Positions 22,999 through 31,208 of a DNA stretch of 32,925 nucleotides are shown here, piece by piece. The DNA lies in the NCBI GenBank assembly GCA_052143655.1, contig JBKQSL010000172.1:1-32925 (forward strand), read 5' to 3'. The stretch's first letter is position 1; each line of letters starts with the position of its first letter. The notes under the pieces were generated by a model. That model saw only the letters and a program-made list of their open reading frames with translations, did no database searches and had not been told where the DNA came from. The translations under genes and the position numbers were made by a program. The DNA is from CAVSUR01 sp052143655. GTDB lineage: Bacteria; Actinomycetota; Actinomycetes; Streptosporangiales; Streptosporangiaceae.

Positions 22999-23958
22999 AT
23001 GCCGGATTCCCGGCCGGTGCTGGCAATCGACGTCGGCGGCACCAAGCTGGCCGCAGGTGTGGCCGAGCCCACGGGGCGGCTGGTCACCTGGGCGCAGCAG
23101 CCGACCCCGCGCGACGTCAGCGCCGGGCAGCTGTGGTCCACCCTCGACGCGCTGATCGGCCAGGTCCTGGCGGCGGCGGGCATCCGCGAGCCAGGTGAGC
23201 TGGCCGGCGCCGGGTGCGGCTGCGGCGGGCCGATGGTCTGGCCGGCCGGCCGGGTCTCGCCGATCAACCTGCCCGCCTGGCGGAACTTCCCGCTGCGCGA
23301 GCGGCTGGCGCAGCGGCTGCCCGGGATCCCGGTCCGGGTGCACAACGACGCCATCTGCGTCGTCGCCGCCGAGCACTGGCGCGGCGCGGGCCGGGGCGCC
23401 AGCAGCGTCCTGGGCATGGTGGTCTCCACCGGGGTGGGCGGCGGCCTGATCGCCGACGGCCACCTGATCTCCGGTGCCTCCGGCAACGCCGGGCACATCG
23501 GGCACGTCGTGGTAGCGCCCGACGACGGGCCGCTGTGCGGCTGCGGTGCCCGCGGCTGCCTGGAGGCCGTGGCCCGCGGGCCCGCGCTGGTCAGCTGGGC
23601 GCAGGAGCAGGGCTGGCGGCAGGGCCAGGCCGGCCCGACCGCCAAGGAACTGGCCGACGACGGCGCGCAGGGTCACCCCGTATGCCAGGCGGCGATGCGC
23701 CGGGCCGGGCGCGCGCTCGGCATCGCGATCGCCTCGGCCGTCTACCTGTGCGAGCTGGAGGTCGTGGCGGTCGGCGGCGGCCTGTCACAGGCGGGAGCGC
23801 AGCTGTTCGATCCGCTGGAGGAGGCACTGCGGGAGCACGCCAGGCTCGATTTCGCCCGGCGGGTGCGGGTGGTGCCCGCCGCGCTCGGCCAGAGCGCCGG
23901 CCTGGTCGGCGCGGCCGCGCTGATCTGCGCGGCGGACCGGTACTGGCTGGGAGACTGA
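22999..23958 (+). CDS. ROK family sugar kinase (glucokinase-like)
   Basis: A 319-residue ROK kinase. The phosphate-binding motif LAIDVGGTKLAAGV is at 8-21; VHNDAICVVAAEHWRGAG carries the catalytic Asp. VVSTGVGGGLIADG, SGASGNAGHIGHVVV with the zinc-binding His, and the ROK cysteine cluster C180-G-C182-G-A-R-G-C187 are all present. VGGGLSQAG and the ATPase C-terminal region follow. ROK kinases phosphorylate glucose, fructose, N-acetylmannosamine and related sugars; the substrate is not determinable here. There is no N-terminal HTH, so it is an enzyme rather than a repressor. The ATG is preceded by GGAGGGGGAGC. It diverges from the AAA+/VWA pair with a very short spacer. Confidence 0.92.
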   Translation: MPDSRPVLAIDVGGTKLAAGVAEPTGRLVTWAQQPTPRDVSAGQLWSTLDALIGQVLAAAGIREPGELAGAGCGCGGPMVWPAGRVSPINLPAWRNFPLRERLAQRLPGIPVRVHNDAICVVAAEHWRGAGRGASSVLGMVVSTGVGGGLIADGHLISGASGNAGHIGHVVVAPDDGPLCGCGARGCLEAVARGPALVSWAQEQGWRQGQAGPTAKELADDGAQGHPVCQAAMRRAGRALGIAIASAVYLCELEVVAVGGGLSQAGAQLFDPLEEALREHARLDFARRVRVVPAALGQSAGLVGAAALICAADRYWLGD

Positions 23959-24027
23959 TCCGCCCGCCCGCCCGGCCGGCCGGGCCGACTGGCGGACCCG
24001 GCAGGATGCCGGTGCGAGACTGCTGGC

Positions 24028-25281
24028 ATGACGACGGCGTCTTCACCCGGCCCGGACGGGCCCGATAGCCCGGCTGCCGCCGCGCAGGTGAGCTTCGCTG
24101 ACGTGACCGCCGCCCGCGAGGTGCTGGCGGGCGTCATCCGGCCGACCCCGCTGCTGCGCTCCCGCGCCATGTCCGAGCTGATCGGCGGCCCGGTCTGCAT
24201 CAAGTGCGAGAACCTGCAGCGGACCGGGTCGTTCAAGGTGCGGGGCGCCTACCTGCGCATCGCGTCGATGACGCCGCGGCAGCGCGCCCGCGGCGTGATC
24301 GCGGCCAGCGCGGGCAACCACGCGCAGGGGGTGGCGCTGGCGGCATCGATGCTGGGCACCCAGGCCACCGTCGTGATGCCCGAGGGCGCGCCGCTGCCCA
24401 AGATCGCCGCCACCCGGTCCTACGGCGCGCAGGTCGTGCTGCACGGGATGGCGGTCGAGGACGCGCTGGCCCGGGCGCGGGAGCTGGCCGACGAGACCGG
24501 GGCGATCTTCATCCACCCGTTCGAGCACCCGGACGTGATCGCCGGGCAGGGCACCGTCGGCCTGGAAATCGCCGAGCAGTGCCCGGACGTGGCCACCGTC
24601 ATGGTCCCGGTCGGCGGCGGCGGCCTGGCCGCCGGCATCGCGACCGCGATCAGCGGGACCCGGCCCGCCGCGCGGGTGATCGGCGTCCAGGCCGAGGCGG
24701 CCGCGCCGTTCGCCGCCTCGCTCGCGGCCGGCCAGCCCGTCACGGTGTCCTGCGGCCGGACGATGGCCGACGGGATCGCGGTAGCCCGGCCCGGGGATCT
24801 TACCTTCCGGCTGATTTCCCAGCGGGCCACCGGCGTGCTGACGGTGTCGGAGGAGAACCTGTCCCGCGCCCTGCTGCTGTGCCTGGAGCGCGCCAAGCAG
24901 CTGGTCGAGCCGGCCGGCGCGGCCGGGGTGGCAGCGCTGATCGAGCACCCAGGGGCGGTTGAGCCGCCGGCGGTCGTGGTGCTGTCCGGCGGGAACATCG
25001 ACCCGCTGCTGCTGGCCAAGGTGCTGCGGCACGGCCTGGCCGCGGCCGGACGCTACCTGTCGCTGCGGTGCCGGCTGCCCGACCGGCCCGGCGCGCTGGC
25101 GACGCTGCTCACCGAGGTGGCCGCCTACGGCGGCAACGTGATCGACGTCGTGCACGAGCGAGCGGCCGCCGACCTGCGGGTGGACGAGGCGGAGGTCACG
25201 CTCCAGGTGGAGGCCCGCGGCCCCGAGCACTGCGAGGAGGTCGTCGCCCAGCTCCGCAAGGCCGGCTACGAGATCTGCTAG
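24028..25281 (+). CDS. ilvA: Threonine ammonia-lyase with C-terminal ACT domain
   Basis: A 417-residue PLP enzyme that deaminates threonine to 2-oxobutanoate. FADVTAAREVLAGVIRPTPLLRS starts the domain; Lys70 in GSFKVRGAYLRI holds PLP. ASAGNHAQGVALAA, PVGGGGLAAGIATAI and VVVLSGGNIDPLLL follow. The ACT domain begins near 340 (YLSLRCRLPDRPGALATLLTEVAAYGGNVIDVVHER). A single short ACT domain and this length fit the catabolic/TdcB-like long form found in actinobacteria, not the two-ACT E. coli IlvA. Its stop overlaps the hppD stop on the opposite strand at the palindrome CTAG (25278-25281). Confidence 0.93.
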   Translation: MTTASSPGPDGPDSPAAAAQVSFADVTAAREVLAGVIRPTPLLRSRAMSELIGGPVCIKCENLQRTGSFKVRGAYLRIASMTPRQRARGVIAASAGNHAQGVALAASMLGTQATVVMPEGAPLPKIAATRSYGAQVVLHGMAVEDALARARELADETGAIFIHPFEHPDVIAGQGTVGLEIAEQCPDVATVMVPVGGGGLAAGIATAISGTRPAARVIGVQAEAAAPFAASLAAGQPVTVSCGRTMADGIAVARPGDLTFRLISQRATGVLTVSEENLSRALLLCLERAKQLVEPAGAAGVAALIEHPGAVEPPAVVVLSGGNIDPLLLAKVLRHGLAAAGRYLSLRCRLPDRPGALATLLTEVAAYGGNVIDVVHERAAADLRVDEAEVTLQVEARGPEHCEEVVAQLRKAGYEIC

Positions 25282-26381
25282 AGGTTCCCGCGGCGTTCCT
25301 GCTCGCGCTCGATGGCCTCGAACAGCGCCTTGAAGTTTCCCTTGCCGAAGCCCTGCGAGCCGTGCCGCTCGATCAGCTCGAAGAACACGGTCGGCCGGTC
25401 CTGGACCGGCTGGGTGAAGATCTGCAGCAGGTAGCCGTCCTCGTCCCGGTCCGCCAGGATGCCCAGCTCGCGCAGGTGGTCCAGCGGCACCCGGGTGTCG
25501 CCGACCCACTCGCCGAGCGTGTCGTAGTACGACCCGGGTGTGTCGAGGAAGCGCACCCCGGCTGCCCGCATCCCGCGCACCGCCGCCACAATGTCGCCGG
25601 TAGTCAGCGCGATGTGCTGGACTCCCGGGCCGCCGTAGTACTCCAGGTACTCGTCGATCTGGGACTTGCGCTTGCCCGCGGCGGGCTCGTTGATCGGGAA
25701 CTTGACCTTGCGGCCGCCGTCGGCGACGACCTTGCTCATCAGCGCCGAGTACTCGGTGGCGATGTCGTCGCCCACGAACTCCTTCATGTTCGTGAAGCCG
25801 AGGACGCGGTGGTAGAACTCCACCCACTCGTCCATCCGGCCGAGTTCCACGTTCCCGACGCAGTGGTCGACCTCAGTGCAGAACGGCCCGGGCCCGTCGG
25901 TCAGCGGATCGGCCGCGACGTAGCCGGGCAGGTACGGGCCGGCGTAGTTTTCCCGCTCGACCAGCGTGTGGATGGTGTCGCCGAACGTGGCGATGGCGGC
26001 CAGCACGACCTTGCCGTGGTCATCCTCGGCCACGTGCGGCTGCGTGACGCCGGTGGCGCCCCGCTCGACCGCGAGCGCGTACGCGGTCTCGGCCGACGGC
26101 ACGCCGATGGCCAGGTCGATGACCCCGTCGCCGTGCGCGGCGACGTGCGCGCCGAGCGCTGTGCCCGCGCGCACCGGGCCGCGCAGCACGAACCGGGCCG
26201 TGCCCGACTCAAGCACGTAAGCGGCCTCGTCCCGGCAGCCGGTCTCCGGGCCCCGGTAGGCCACGCAGCGCATGCCGAACGCGGTGGAGTAGTAGTGCGC
26301 CGCCTGGCGCGCGTTGCCGACGGCGAACACCACGGCGTCCATGCCGGTGACCGGGAAGCCGTCTGCTGGGGCTGCTGTCAT
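25278..26381 (-). CDS. hppD: 4-Hydroxyphenylpyruvate dioxygenase
   Basis: A 367-residue Fe(II) dioxygenase that converts 4-hydroxyphenylpyruvate to homogentisate in tyrosine breakdown. Two vicinal-oxygen-chelate domains are present. The iron triad is His173 (EVDHCVGNV), His256 (GVQHIALTTGDI) and Glu335 (FFELIERHGSQGFGKGNFKALFEAIE). The substrate-binding elements FPINEPA and QIFTQPVQDRPT are conserved. The start at ATG 26381 has CAGGAGT eight bases upstream; an upstream in-frame start lacks this. It diverges from an Lrp/AsnC gene, which probably controls it. The rest of the homogentisate pathway is not in the window. Confidence 0.96.
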   Translation of the reverse strand: MTAAPADGFPVTGMDAVVFAVGNARQAAHYYSTAFGMRCVAYRGPETGCRDEAAYVLESGTARFVLRGPVRAGTALGAHVAAHGDGVIDLAIGVPSAETAYALAVERGATGVTQPHVAEDDHGKVVLAAIATFGDTIHTLVERENYAGPYLPGYVAADPLTDGPGPFCTEVDHCVGNVELGRMDEWVEFYHRVLGFTNMKEFVGDDIATEYSALMSKVVADGGRKVKFPINEPAAGKRKSQIDEYLEYYGGPGVQHIALTTGDIVAAVRGMRAAGVRFLDTPGSYYDTLGEWVGDTRVPLDHLRELGILADRDEDGYLLQIFTQPVQDRPTVFFELIERHGSQGFGKGNFKALFEAIEREQERRGNL

Positions 26382-26531
26382 CGTGATACTCCTGTCCGGC
26401 GGCGGCACGCTTTCCCCGCAGGATCCGCCGACCGGTCATGCTGTGCAACAGCGTGGATTCTGGCTGGTCAATCTGCCTATGCTGATGCCGTCACAGCTGG
26501 AAGCACTGTGCAGTCTGAACGGGGGTTCCGC
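26382..26531. promoter_or_regulatory. Divergent hppD / Lrp promoter region with palindromic elements
   Basis: GCTGTGCAACAGC (26440-26452) has 5-bp arms around GCA. ACTGTGCAGT (26505-26514) has 4-bp arms and repeats the core CTGTGCA. These are candidate sites for the Lrp-type regulator, placed between the two starts; the assignment is inferred. Confidence 0.4.
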
Positions 26532-27011
26532 GTGCTCGACGACCTGGACGCGCGGCTGATCGAGCTGCTGGCCGCCGAGCCCCGGGTCGGGGTACTGGAG
26601 GCATCGCGGCGGCTGCGGGTCGCGCGCGGCACGGCGGCGGCCCGGCTGGACCGGCTGCAGGCCCGCGGCGTGATCACCGGCTACGGGCCGGACATCGACC
26701 CGGCGGCGATCGGCTACGGGGTCACCGGCTTCGTCACGCTGGAGATCCGCCAGGCCGGCGGCCACGACGAGGTCGCCGAAGCGCTCGGCGGTATCGCCGA
26801 GGTGCTGGAGGTGCACACGATCACCGGCTCGGGGGACATGCTCTGCCGGGTGGTGGCCCGCACCAACGCCGACCTGCAGCGCGTGGTCGACGCGATCGTC
26901 GACGTGCCCGGCGTGCTGCGCACCGCCACGGTGATCGCGCTGGCGGAGCCGGTCCGCTACCGGATCCTGCCCCTGGTCCGCGCCGCGGTGCCGGCCCGCG
27001 GGCAGGGCTAG
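26532..27011 (+). CDS. Lrp/AsnC family transcriptional regulator
   Basis: A 159-residue regulator. LDDLDARLIELLAAEPRVGVLEASRRLRVARGTAAARLDRLQARGVITGYG is the winged HTH; FVTLEIRQAGGHDEVAEALGGIAEVLEVHTITGSGDMLCRVVA is the ligand-binding RAM domain, with GSGDMLCRV as the family motif. GTG 26532 was chosen because GGGGG sits six bases upstream; an in-frame GTG at 26508 lies inside a palindrome and has a poorer site. Such regulators sense amino acids; its divergence from hppD suggests control of tyrosine catabolism (inference). The stop overlaps the tetR stop at the palindrome CTAG (27008-27011). Confidence 0.9.
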   Translation: MLDDLDARLIELLAAEPRVGVLEASRRLRVARGTAAARLDRLQARGVITGYGPDIDPAAIGYGVTGFVTLEIRQAGGHDEVAEALGGIAEVLEVHTITGSGDMLCRVVARTNADLQRVVDAIVDVPGVLRTATVIALAEPVRYRILPLVRAAVPARGQG

Positions 27012-27625
27012 CTGGCGGCGGGCTCGGCGGCGGAGACGCCGGCCAGCTCGGTGGCGATCTCGACGACGGCAGCGCTCAGCTCGGCCGGGTCGGCTTCCTG
27101 CCCGGCGAAGAACATCCAGCCGATGTTCACCCCGCCCAGCGCCATCGCGGCTCGCAGCCGCTCGCTGAGCGGAGCCCCCGGCTCGGTCATCAGCTCGATG
27201 AGCGCACCCAGCCGCTCCCGGAACAGGTCGCCCCGGCCCTTGGCGGCGGCCAGGCTGTGCACCGCTGCCTGGTTCTGGTGCAGCATCCGGAACGCCTTCT
27301 CGCCGGCGGCCACGATGGCGACGTAGCGCCGGAGTATCTCGCCGCTGGTGGCCGGGGTGCGCGGCTGGCTGCGGGCCCAGCTGATCAGCGCGTCGAGCTG
27401 GCCGACGTAGTCCTCGACGAGGCTGGCGACGATGTCTTCCTTGGACTTGAAGTGGTAGTACAGCGCCGCCTTGGTGACCTCAAGCCGCTCGGCGATCTCG
27501 CGCAGCGAGGTCTTCTCGTAGCCTTGCTCGGCGAACAGCTCCAGCGCCACCTGCTGGATGCGCGCCCGGGTGTCCCCGCCAGGCGTCCGGCCCCGCGGGT
27601 CGCCGCTGCGCGCTGCCTCGTTCAT
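27008..27625 (-). CDS. TetR family transcriptional regulator
   Basis: A 205-residue TetR repressor. The HTH is at about 20-66 (TRARIQQVALELFAEQGYEKTSLREIAERLEVTKAALYYHFKSKEDIVASLVEDY). The C-terminal ligand/dimer domain is helical (EILRRYVAIVAAGEKAFRMLHQNQAAVHSL, LRAAMALGGVNIGWMFFAG). It diverges from the DHA2 exporter gene across a 153-bp spacer that contains two similar imperfect palindromes, so it most likely represses the exporter and itself. The inducer is unknown, presumably a drug or toxic metabolite. ATG 27625 is used; GAGGCGAG lies upstream. Confidence 0.93.
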   Translation of the reverse strand: MNEAARSGDPRGRTPGGDTRARIQQVALELFAEQGYEKTSLREIAERLEVTKAALYYHFKSKEDIVASLVEDYVGQLDALISWARSQPRTPATSGEILRRYVAIVAAGEKAFRMLHQNQAAVHSLAAAKGRGDLFRERLGALIELMTEPGAPLSERLRAAMALGGVNIGWMFFAGQEADPAELSAAVVEIATELAGVSAAEPAAS

Positions 27626-27664
27626 CGTGTCGGTTCTCGCCTCGGCTCGGGACCGCCTGATCTA

Positions 27665-27680
27665 CTTGACGGCCGGTAAG
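27665..27680. promoter_or_regulatory. Candidate TetR operator O1
   Basis: CTTGACGGCCGGTAAG matches its own complement at 12 of 16 positions, the size and shape expected of a TetR-family operator. It is repeated in inverted orientation as O2, 32 bp away. Confidence 0.6.
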
Positions 27681-27711
27681 CACAGAGTTTAGCCTGCTCT
27701 CACAACGGATG

Positions 27712-27727
27712 CTAGCCGGTCGGCAAG
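27712..27727. promoter_or_regulatory. Candidate TetR operator O2
   Basis: CTAGCCGGTCGGCAAG is also 12/16 self-complementary. Its reverse complement, with flanks, closely matches the O1 region (CTACTTGnCGnCCGG). It sits 52 bp before the exporter start and is likely to overlap its promoter. Confidence 0.6.
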
Positions 27728-27778
27728 TAGGTTGCGATCACCGGGCTGCTGCGGCCGGCGACTTCACGAGGCGGAATC

Positions 27779-29344
27779 ATGGCGAACACACAGGCGGAGG
27801 CGGCCGCGCCGGCGGCCAGCGGGGCGCAGCGTGAGGTGCTGATCGTGCTGCCCGGCCTGCTGCTGGCGATCATCATCGCGATGCTGGACCAGCTGGTCGT
27901 CTCGACGGCACTGCCGCGCATCGTCGGCGACCTCGGCGGCCTGAACCACCTGTCCTGGGTGGTCACCGCCTATGTGCTGGCCGCCACGATCACCACTCCG
28001 CTGTACGGCAAGCTCGGCGACCTGTACGGGCGCAAGAGGCTGCTGATGATCGCGATCGTGCTGTTCCTGATCGGCTCGGCGCTCTCCGGCCTGGCGCACT
28101 CGATGGACCAGCTGATCGCGTTCCGCGCCCTGCAGGGACTGGGCGCCGGCGGCCTGATGGTCGGCGCCCTGGCCACTATCGGTGACCTGGTGTCGCCGCG
28201 CGAGCGGGGCAAGTACATGGGCTACATGATGGCCTCGATGATGCTGGCCATGATCGCCGGGCCGCTGGTCGGCGGGTACATCACCGACACCCTGTCCTGG
28301 CGGTGGATCTTCTACATCAACATGCCGATCGGCGGCGCGGCCCTGGTCTACCTGTGGCTCACCCTGCACCTGCCGGTGCACCGGGTGCAGCACAAGATCG
28401 ACTACCTGGGCGCGGCGGTGATCGCGATCGGCGCGACCGCGATCGTGCTGCTGACCACCTGGGGCGGCACGCAGTACGCCTGGGGCTCGGCGCAGATCAT
28501 CGGGCTGGCGGTGATCGCGGTGCTCGCGATCGTGGCGTTCCTGGCCGCCGAGGCCCGGGCTACCGAGCCGGTGCTGCCGCTGCACGTGTTCCGCAACCGG
28601 AACTTCTCGCTGGCCAGCGGCATGAGCTTCCTGCTCGGCCTGGCGATGTTCGGCGCGCTGACGTTCCTGCCGCTGTATCTGCAGACCGTCCAGCATGCCT
28701 CGCCCACCGGCAGCGGGCTGATGCTGATCCCGCTGATGCTCGGCTCCACTGTGACCTCGCTGATCGCCGGCCAGGTGACCAGCCGGACCGGCCGGTACAA
28801 GGCGCTGCCGATCATCGGCGGGGCGATCATGGCTGTCGGCATGTACCTGCTGACCCACCTCGGCCCGGACACCTCGCGGCTGACCTCGGCGATGTACTTC
28901 GTCGTGCTCGGCGTCGGGATGGGCTTCCTGATGCAGATCACCACGCTGATCGTGCAGAACAGCGTCGAGCCGAAGGACATGGGCGTCGCCAGCAGCTCGC
29001 GGGCGTTCTTCCAGCAGATCGGCGGGTCGATCGGAGTGGCGATGTTCGGCGCGCTCTTCGTCCGGCGGCTCGACGATGCGATGCGCGCCCGGCTGCCGGG
29101 GGTGCACCTGAGCGCCTCGGGCGGGCAGATCGACCCGGCCACGGTAAACCACCTGCCAGCGCCCGTCCGCGACGCGGTCTTCTACGGCATCAGCCACGCC
29201 GTGGACGGCGTGTTCTGGTGGTCGGTGCCGACCGCGCTGCTCGTTTTCATCCTGGCCTGGTGCATCAAGGAGATCCCGCTGCGCGGCCGGAGCGAGCCGC
29301 CGTCTGCCGACCCCGCCGCCCAGGCCGCCGAGCTGGTGCACTGA
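27779..29344 (+). CDS. MFS multidrug exporter, DHA2 (EmrB/QacA) family
   Basis: A 521-residue transporter with about 14 hydrophobic helices, starting LIVLPGLLLAIIIAMLDQLVVSTALPRIVGDL. The motif LDQLVVSTALP in helix 1 is typical of the 14-helix DHA2 family. The loop 2-3 motif GKLGDLYGRKRLLMIAI and the helix 5 antiporter motif MLAMIAGPLVGGYITDTLSWRWIFYIN are intact. These pumps export drugs or metabolites by proton antiport. The ATG has GAGGCGG 5-11 bases upstream. It is controlled in all likelihood by the divergent TetR gene. Its stop codon lies within a 16-bp tandem repeat. Confidence 0.95.
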   Translation: MANTQAEAAAPAASGAQREVLIVLPGLLLAIIIAMLDQLVVSTALPRIVGDLGGLNHLSWVVTAYVLAATITTPLYGKLGDLYGRKRLLMIAIVLFLIGSALSGLAHSMDQLIAFRALQGLGAGGLMVGALATIGDLVSPRERGKYMGYMMASMMLAMIAGPLVGGYITDTLSWRWIFYINMPIGGAALVYLWLTLHLPVHRVQHKIDYLGAAVIAIGATAIVLLTTWGGTQYAWGSAQIIGLAVIAVLAIVAFLAAEARATEPVLPLHVFRNRNFSLASGMSFLLGLAMFGALTFLPLYLQTVQHASPTGSGLMLIPLMLGSTVTSLIAGQVTSRTGRYKALPIIGGAIMAVGMYLLTHLGPDTSRLTSAMYFVVLGVGMGFLMQITTLIVQNSVEPKDMGVASSSRAFFQQIGGSIGVAMFGALFVRRLDDAMRARLPGVHLSASGGQIDPATVNHLPAPVRDAVFYGISHAVDGVFWWSVPTALLVFILAWCIKEIPLRGRSEPPSADPAAQAAELVH

Positions 29345-29380
29345 GCTGCTGATGTACTGAGCTGCTGATGTACTGAGCTG
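29340..29380. repeat. 16-bp tandem repeat across the MFS stop codon
   Basis: ACTGAGCTGCTGATGT at 29340-29355, repeated exactly at 29356-29371, with a partial third copy at 29372-29380. The first unit contains the TGA stop (29342-29344) of the exporter. Confidence 0.9.
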
Positions 29381-29399
29381 GCTGCGCAGGCAGGAAACG

Positions 29400-29439
29400 G
29401 TCGCGCCCGCCCAGGCGATCGTGGCCGGGCGGGCGCGAC
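29400..29439. terminator. Bidirectional hairpin terminator between MFS and greA
   Basis: GTCGCGCCCGCCC (29400-29412) and GGGCGGGCGCGAC (29427-29439) form a perfect 13-bp stem with a 14-nt loop between two convergent genes, so it can serve both. Confidence 0.85.
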
Positions 29440-29448
29440 TGCGCGTGC

Positions 29449-29949
29449 TTACATTCCCGCGTAGGGGACGGCGTCCAGGATCTCGACGGTGGCCGAACGG
29501 CCGTTCGGCAGCGTGTAGCTTGCCGTCTCGCCGACCTTCTTGCCGGCGATCGCGCTGCCCAGCGGCGAGCGCGGCGAGTACACGTCGATCGGCGCGCCGC
29601 TCTCCTCCCGGGAGGCGAGCAGGAAGGTCACCTCGTCTTCGTCGCCGACGAAACGGACCGTGACAGTCATGCCCGGCCCGACCACGCCCTCGGTTCTGGG
29701 GGGCTCGCCGACGCGTGAGTTCTCCAGGATCTGAGAGAGCTGGAAGATGCGGGCTTCGCGCTTGCCCTGCTCTTCCTTAGCCGCGTGGTATCCGCCGTTC
29801 TCGCGCAGGTCGCCCTCGTCCCTCGCCGCCTCGATCTTCTTGGCGATCTCGGTACGGCCATCACCCGAGAGGTAGTCCAGCTCAGACTTCAGCCGGTCAT
29901 ACGCCTCCTGAGTGAGCCAGGTGACGGTGTCGTCGCGGGTCTCGGTCAC
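29449..29949 (-). CDS. greA: Transcription elongation factor GreA
   Basis: A 166-residue Gre factor that stimulates transcript cleavage in backtracked RNA polymerase. The N-terminal coiled coil (WLTQEAYDRLKSELDYL, EIAKKIEAARDEGDLRENGGYHAAKEEQGKREARI) carries the acidic tip DLREN. The C-terminal globular domain follows (VVGPGMTVTVRFVGDEDEVTFLLAS, SPRSPLGSAIAGKKVGETASY). The start was set at GTG 29949, preceded by AAGGAG five bases upstream, in preference to the ATG five codons earlier. It is convergent with the MFS gene and monocistronic by appearance. Confidence 0.97.
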   Translation of the reverse strand: MTETRDDTVTWLTQEAYDRLKSELDYLSGDGRTEIAKKIEAARDEGDLRENGGYHAAKEEQGKREARIFQLSQILENSRVGEPPRTEGVVGPGMTVTVRFVGDEDEVTFLLASREESGAPIDVYSPRSPLGSAIAGKKVGETASYTLPNGRSATVEILDAVPYAGM

Positions 29950-30293
29950 GGATACTCCTTGCATGGGTGGGAGCTTTCGCTCCGCCAGGGCCCCTCGGGG
30001 CCATGGGGGTAAACCTTGAGGCTAACAAGGCTCTGCGACTGCTTCGAGCCTGTCAATGGGGACTCGGACCCGAAATGGGCGGCTAGTCCTGCGCCAGGCA
30101 GCAGTAGTACAGCTTCCCCCGGCCCGCAGCCGGATAACCTGCCGGGCCGCGGGAATGCCCAGGCTGGCCTGGCGCGTTGTCGGGCACAATAGCTCGTTGA
30201 CGCTGGCCGGACCCGCCGACCGCGGGGTGGCTGGCATGGCAGAGCTGACCGGCCGGGTCTGGCCAGGTATCCGTCCGATTGAGGAGATTCTGC
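29950..30293. other. 344-bp divergent spacer between greA and mca
   Basis: The greA ribosome site (AAGGAG on the minus strand) lies just inside the left end. TTGACG at 30196-30201 resembles a -35 element on the plus strand, with no clear -10 behind it. GAGGAG at 30281-30286 is the mca ribosome site. I see no supportable gene or RNA. Confidence 0.45.
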
Positions 30294-31208
30294 GTGTCCG
30301 TGATGAGTCCGCAGGAGCCGGTGACCGAGCCAGCCCCGCTGCGGCTGATGGCCGTGCATGCCCATCCCGACGACGAGTCGAGCAAGGGCGCGGCGACGAT
30401 GGCCCGGTATGCCCGGGAAGGCGTCGACGTGCTGGTCTGCACGCTGACCGGCGGCGAGCGCGGCGACATCCTGAACAAGGCCATGGAGCGGCCCGAGGTG
30501 CGCGCGAACCTGGCCGCGGTCCGCCGGGCGGAGATGGCCAGGGCGCGGGAGATTCTCGGCGTGCAGCAGCAGTTCCTCGGATTCACCGACTCCGGGCTGC
30601 CGGAGGGCGACCCGCCGCCGCCGCTGCCCGACGACTGCTTCGCGGTCCAGCCACTGGCCACGGCGGCTGCGCCGCTGGTCCGCGCGGTACGCGAGTTCCG
30701 GCCGCACGTCATGCTCAGCTACGACGAGAACGGCGGCTACCCGCATCCCGACCACATCATGACCCATCAGGTCGGCGTGGAGGCATTCGAGGCGGCGGCC
30801 GACCCGGACCGCTATCCGGGGACCGGCGAGCCGTGGCAGCCGCTGAAGATGTATTACTTCGCGACCTTCCACCGGGCCAGGCTCACCGCGCTGCACGAGG
30901 AGATGGTGCGGCGCGGCCTGGAGTCGCCCTACGCCGAGCGGCTGGCCCAGTGGGAGGTCCAGCCGGGCCGGCCGCCGCTGGAGGTCACCTCGCGGGTGCC
31001 GTGCGGCGATTACTTCACCCTTCGTGACCAGGCCCTGCTCGCGCACGCCACCCAGATCGACCCGCACGGCTTCTGGTTCGCCTGCCCGGTCGAGGTGCAG
31101 CAGGAAGCGTGGCCGACCGAGGATTTCCACCTGGCCAGGTCACTGGTGGATACTGGACCTCCGGAAGACGATTTGTTCGCGGGAATCCGGGAGAGGGTGG
31201 CGACGTGA
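30294..31208 (+). CDS. mca: Mycothiol S-conjugate amidase
   Basis: A 304-residue zinc amidase of the LmbE/PIG-L family. Mca cleaves mycothiol S-conjugates so that the mercapturic acid can be exported, which marks a mycothiol-producing actinobacterium. The zinc motif is HAHPDDESSKGAA (His24, Asp27); the third ligand lies in NGGYPHPDHIMTHQVG. TLTGGERGDILNKAM, RRAEMARAREILGVQQQFLGFTDSGLPEG and LKMYYFATFHRARL are typical of Mca rather than MshB, as is the length. GTG 30294 has GAGGAG seven bases upstream; an ATG at 30303 is a weaker alternative. The TGA overlaps the next GTG (GTGA). Confidence 0.94.
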   Translation: MSVMSPQEPVTEPAPLRLMAVHAHPDDESSKGAATMARYAREGVDVLVCTLTGGERGDILNKAMERPEVRANLAAVRRAEMARAREILGVQQQFLGFTDSGLPEGDPPPPLPDDCFAVQPLATAAAPLVRAVREFRPHVMLSYDENGGYPHPDHIMTHQVGVEAFEAAADPDRYPGTGEPWQPLKMYYFATFHRARLTALHEEMVRRGLESPYAERLAQWEVQPGRPPLEVTSRVPCGDYFTLRDQALLAHATQIDPHGFWFACPVEVQQEAWPTEDFHLARSLVDTGPPEDDLFAGIRERVAT

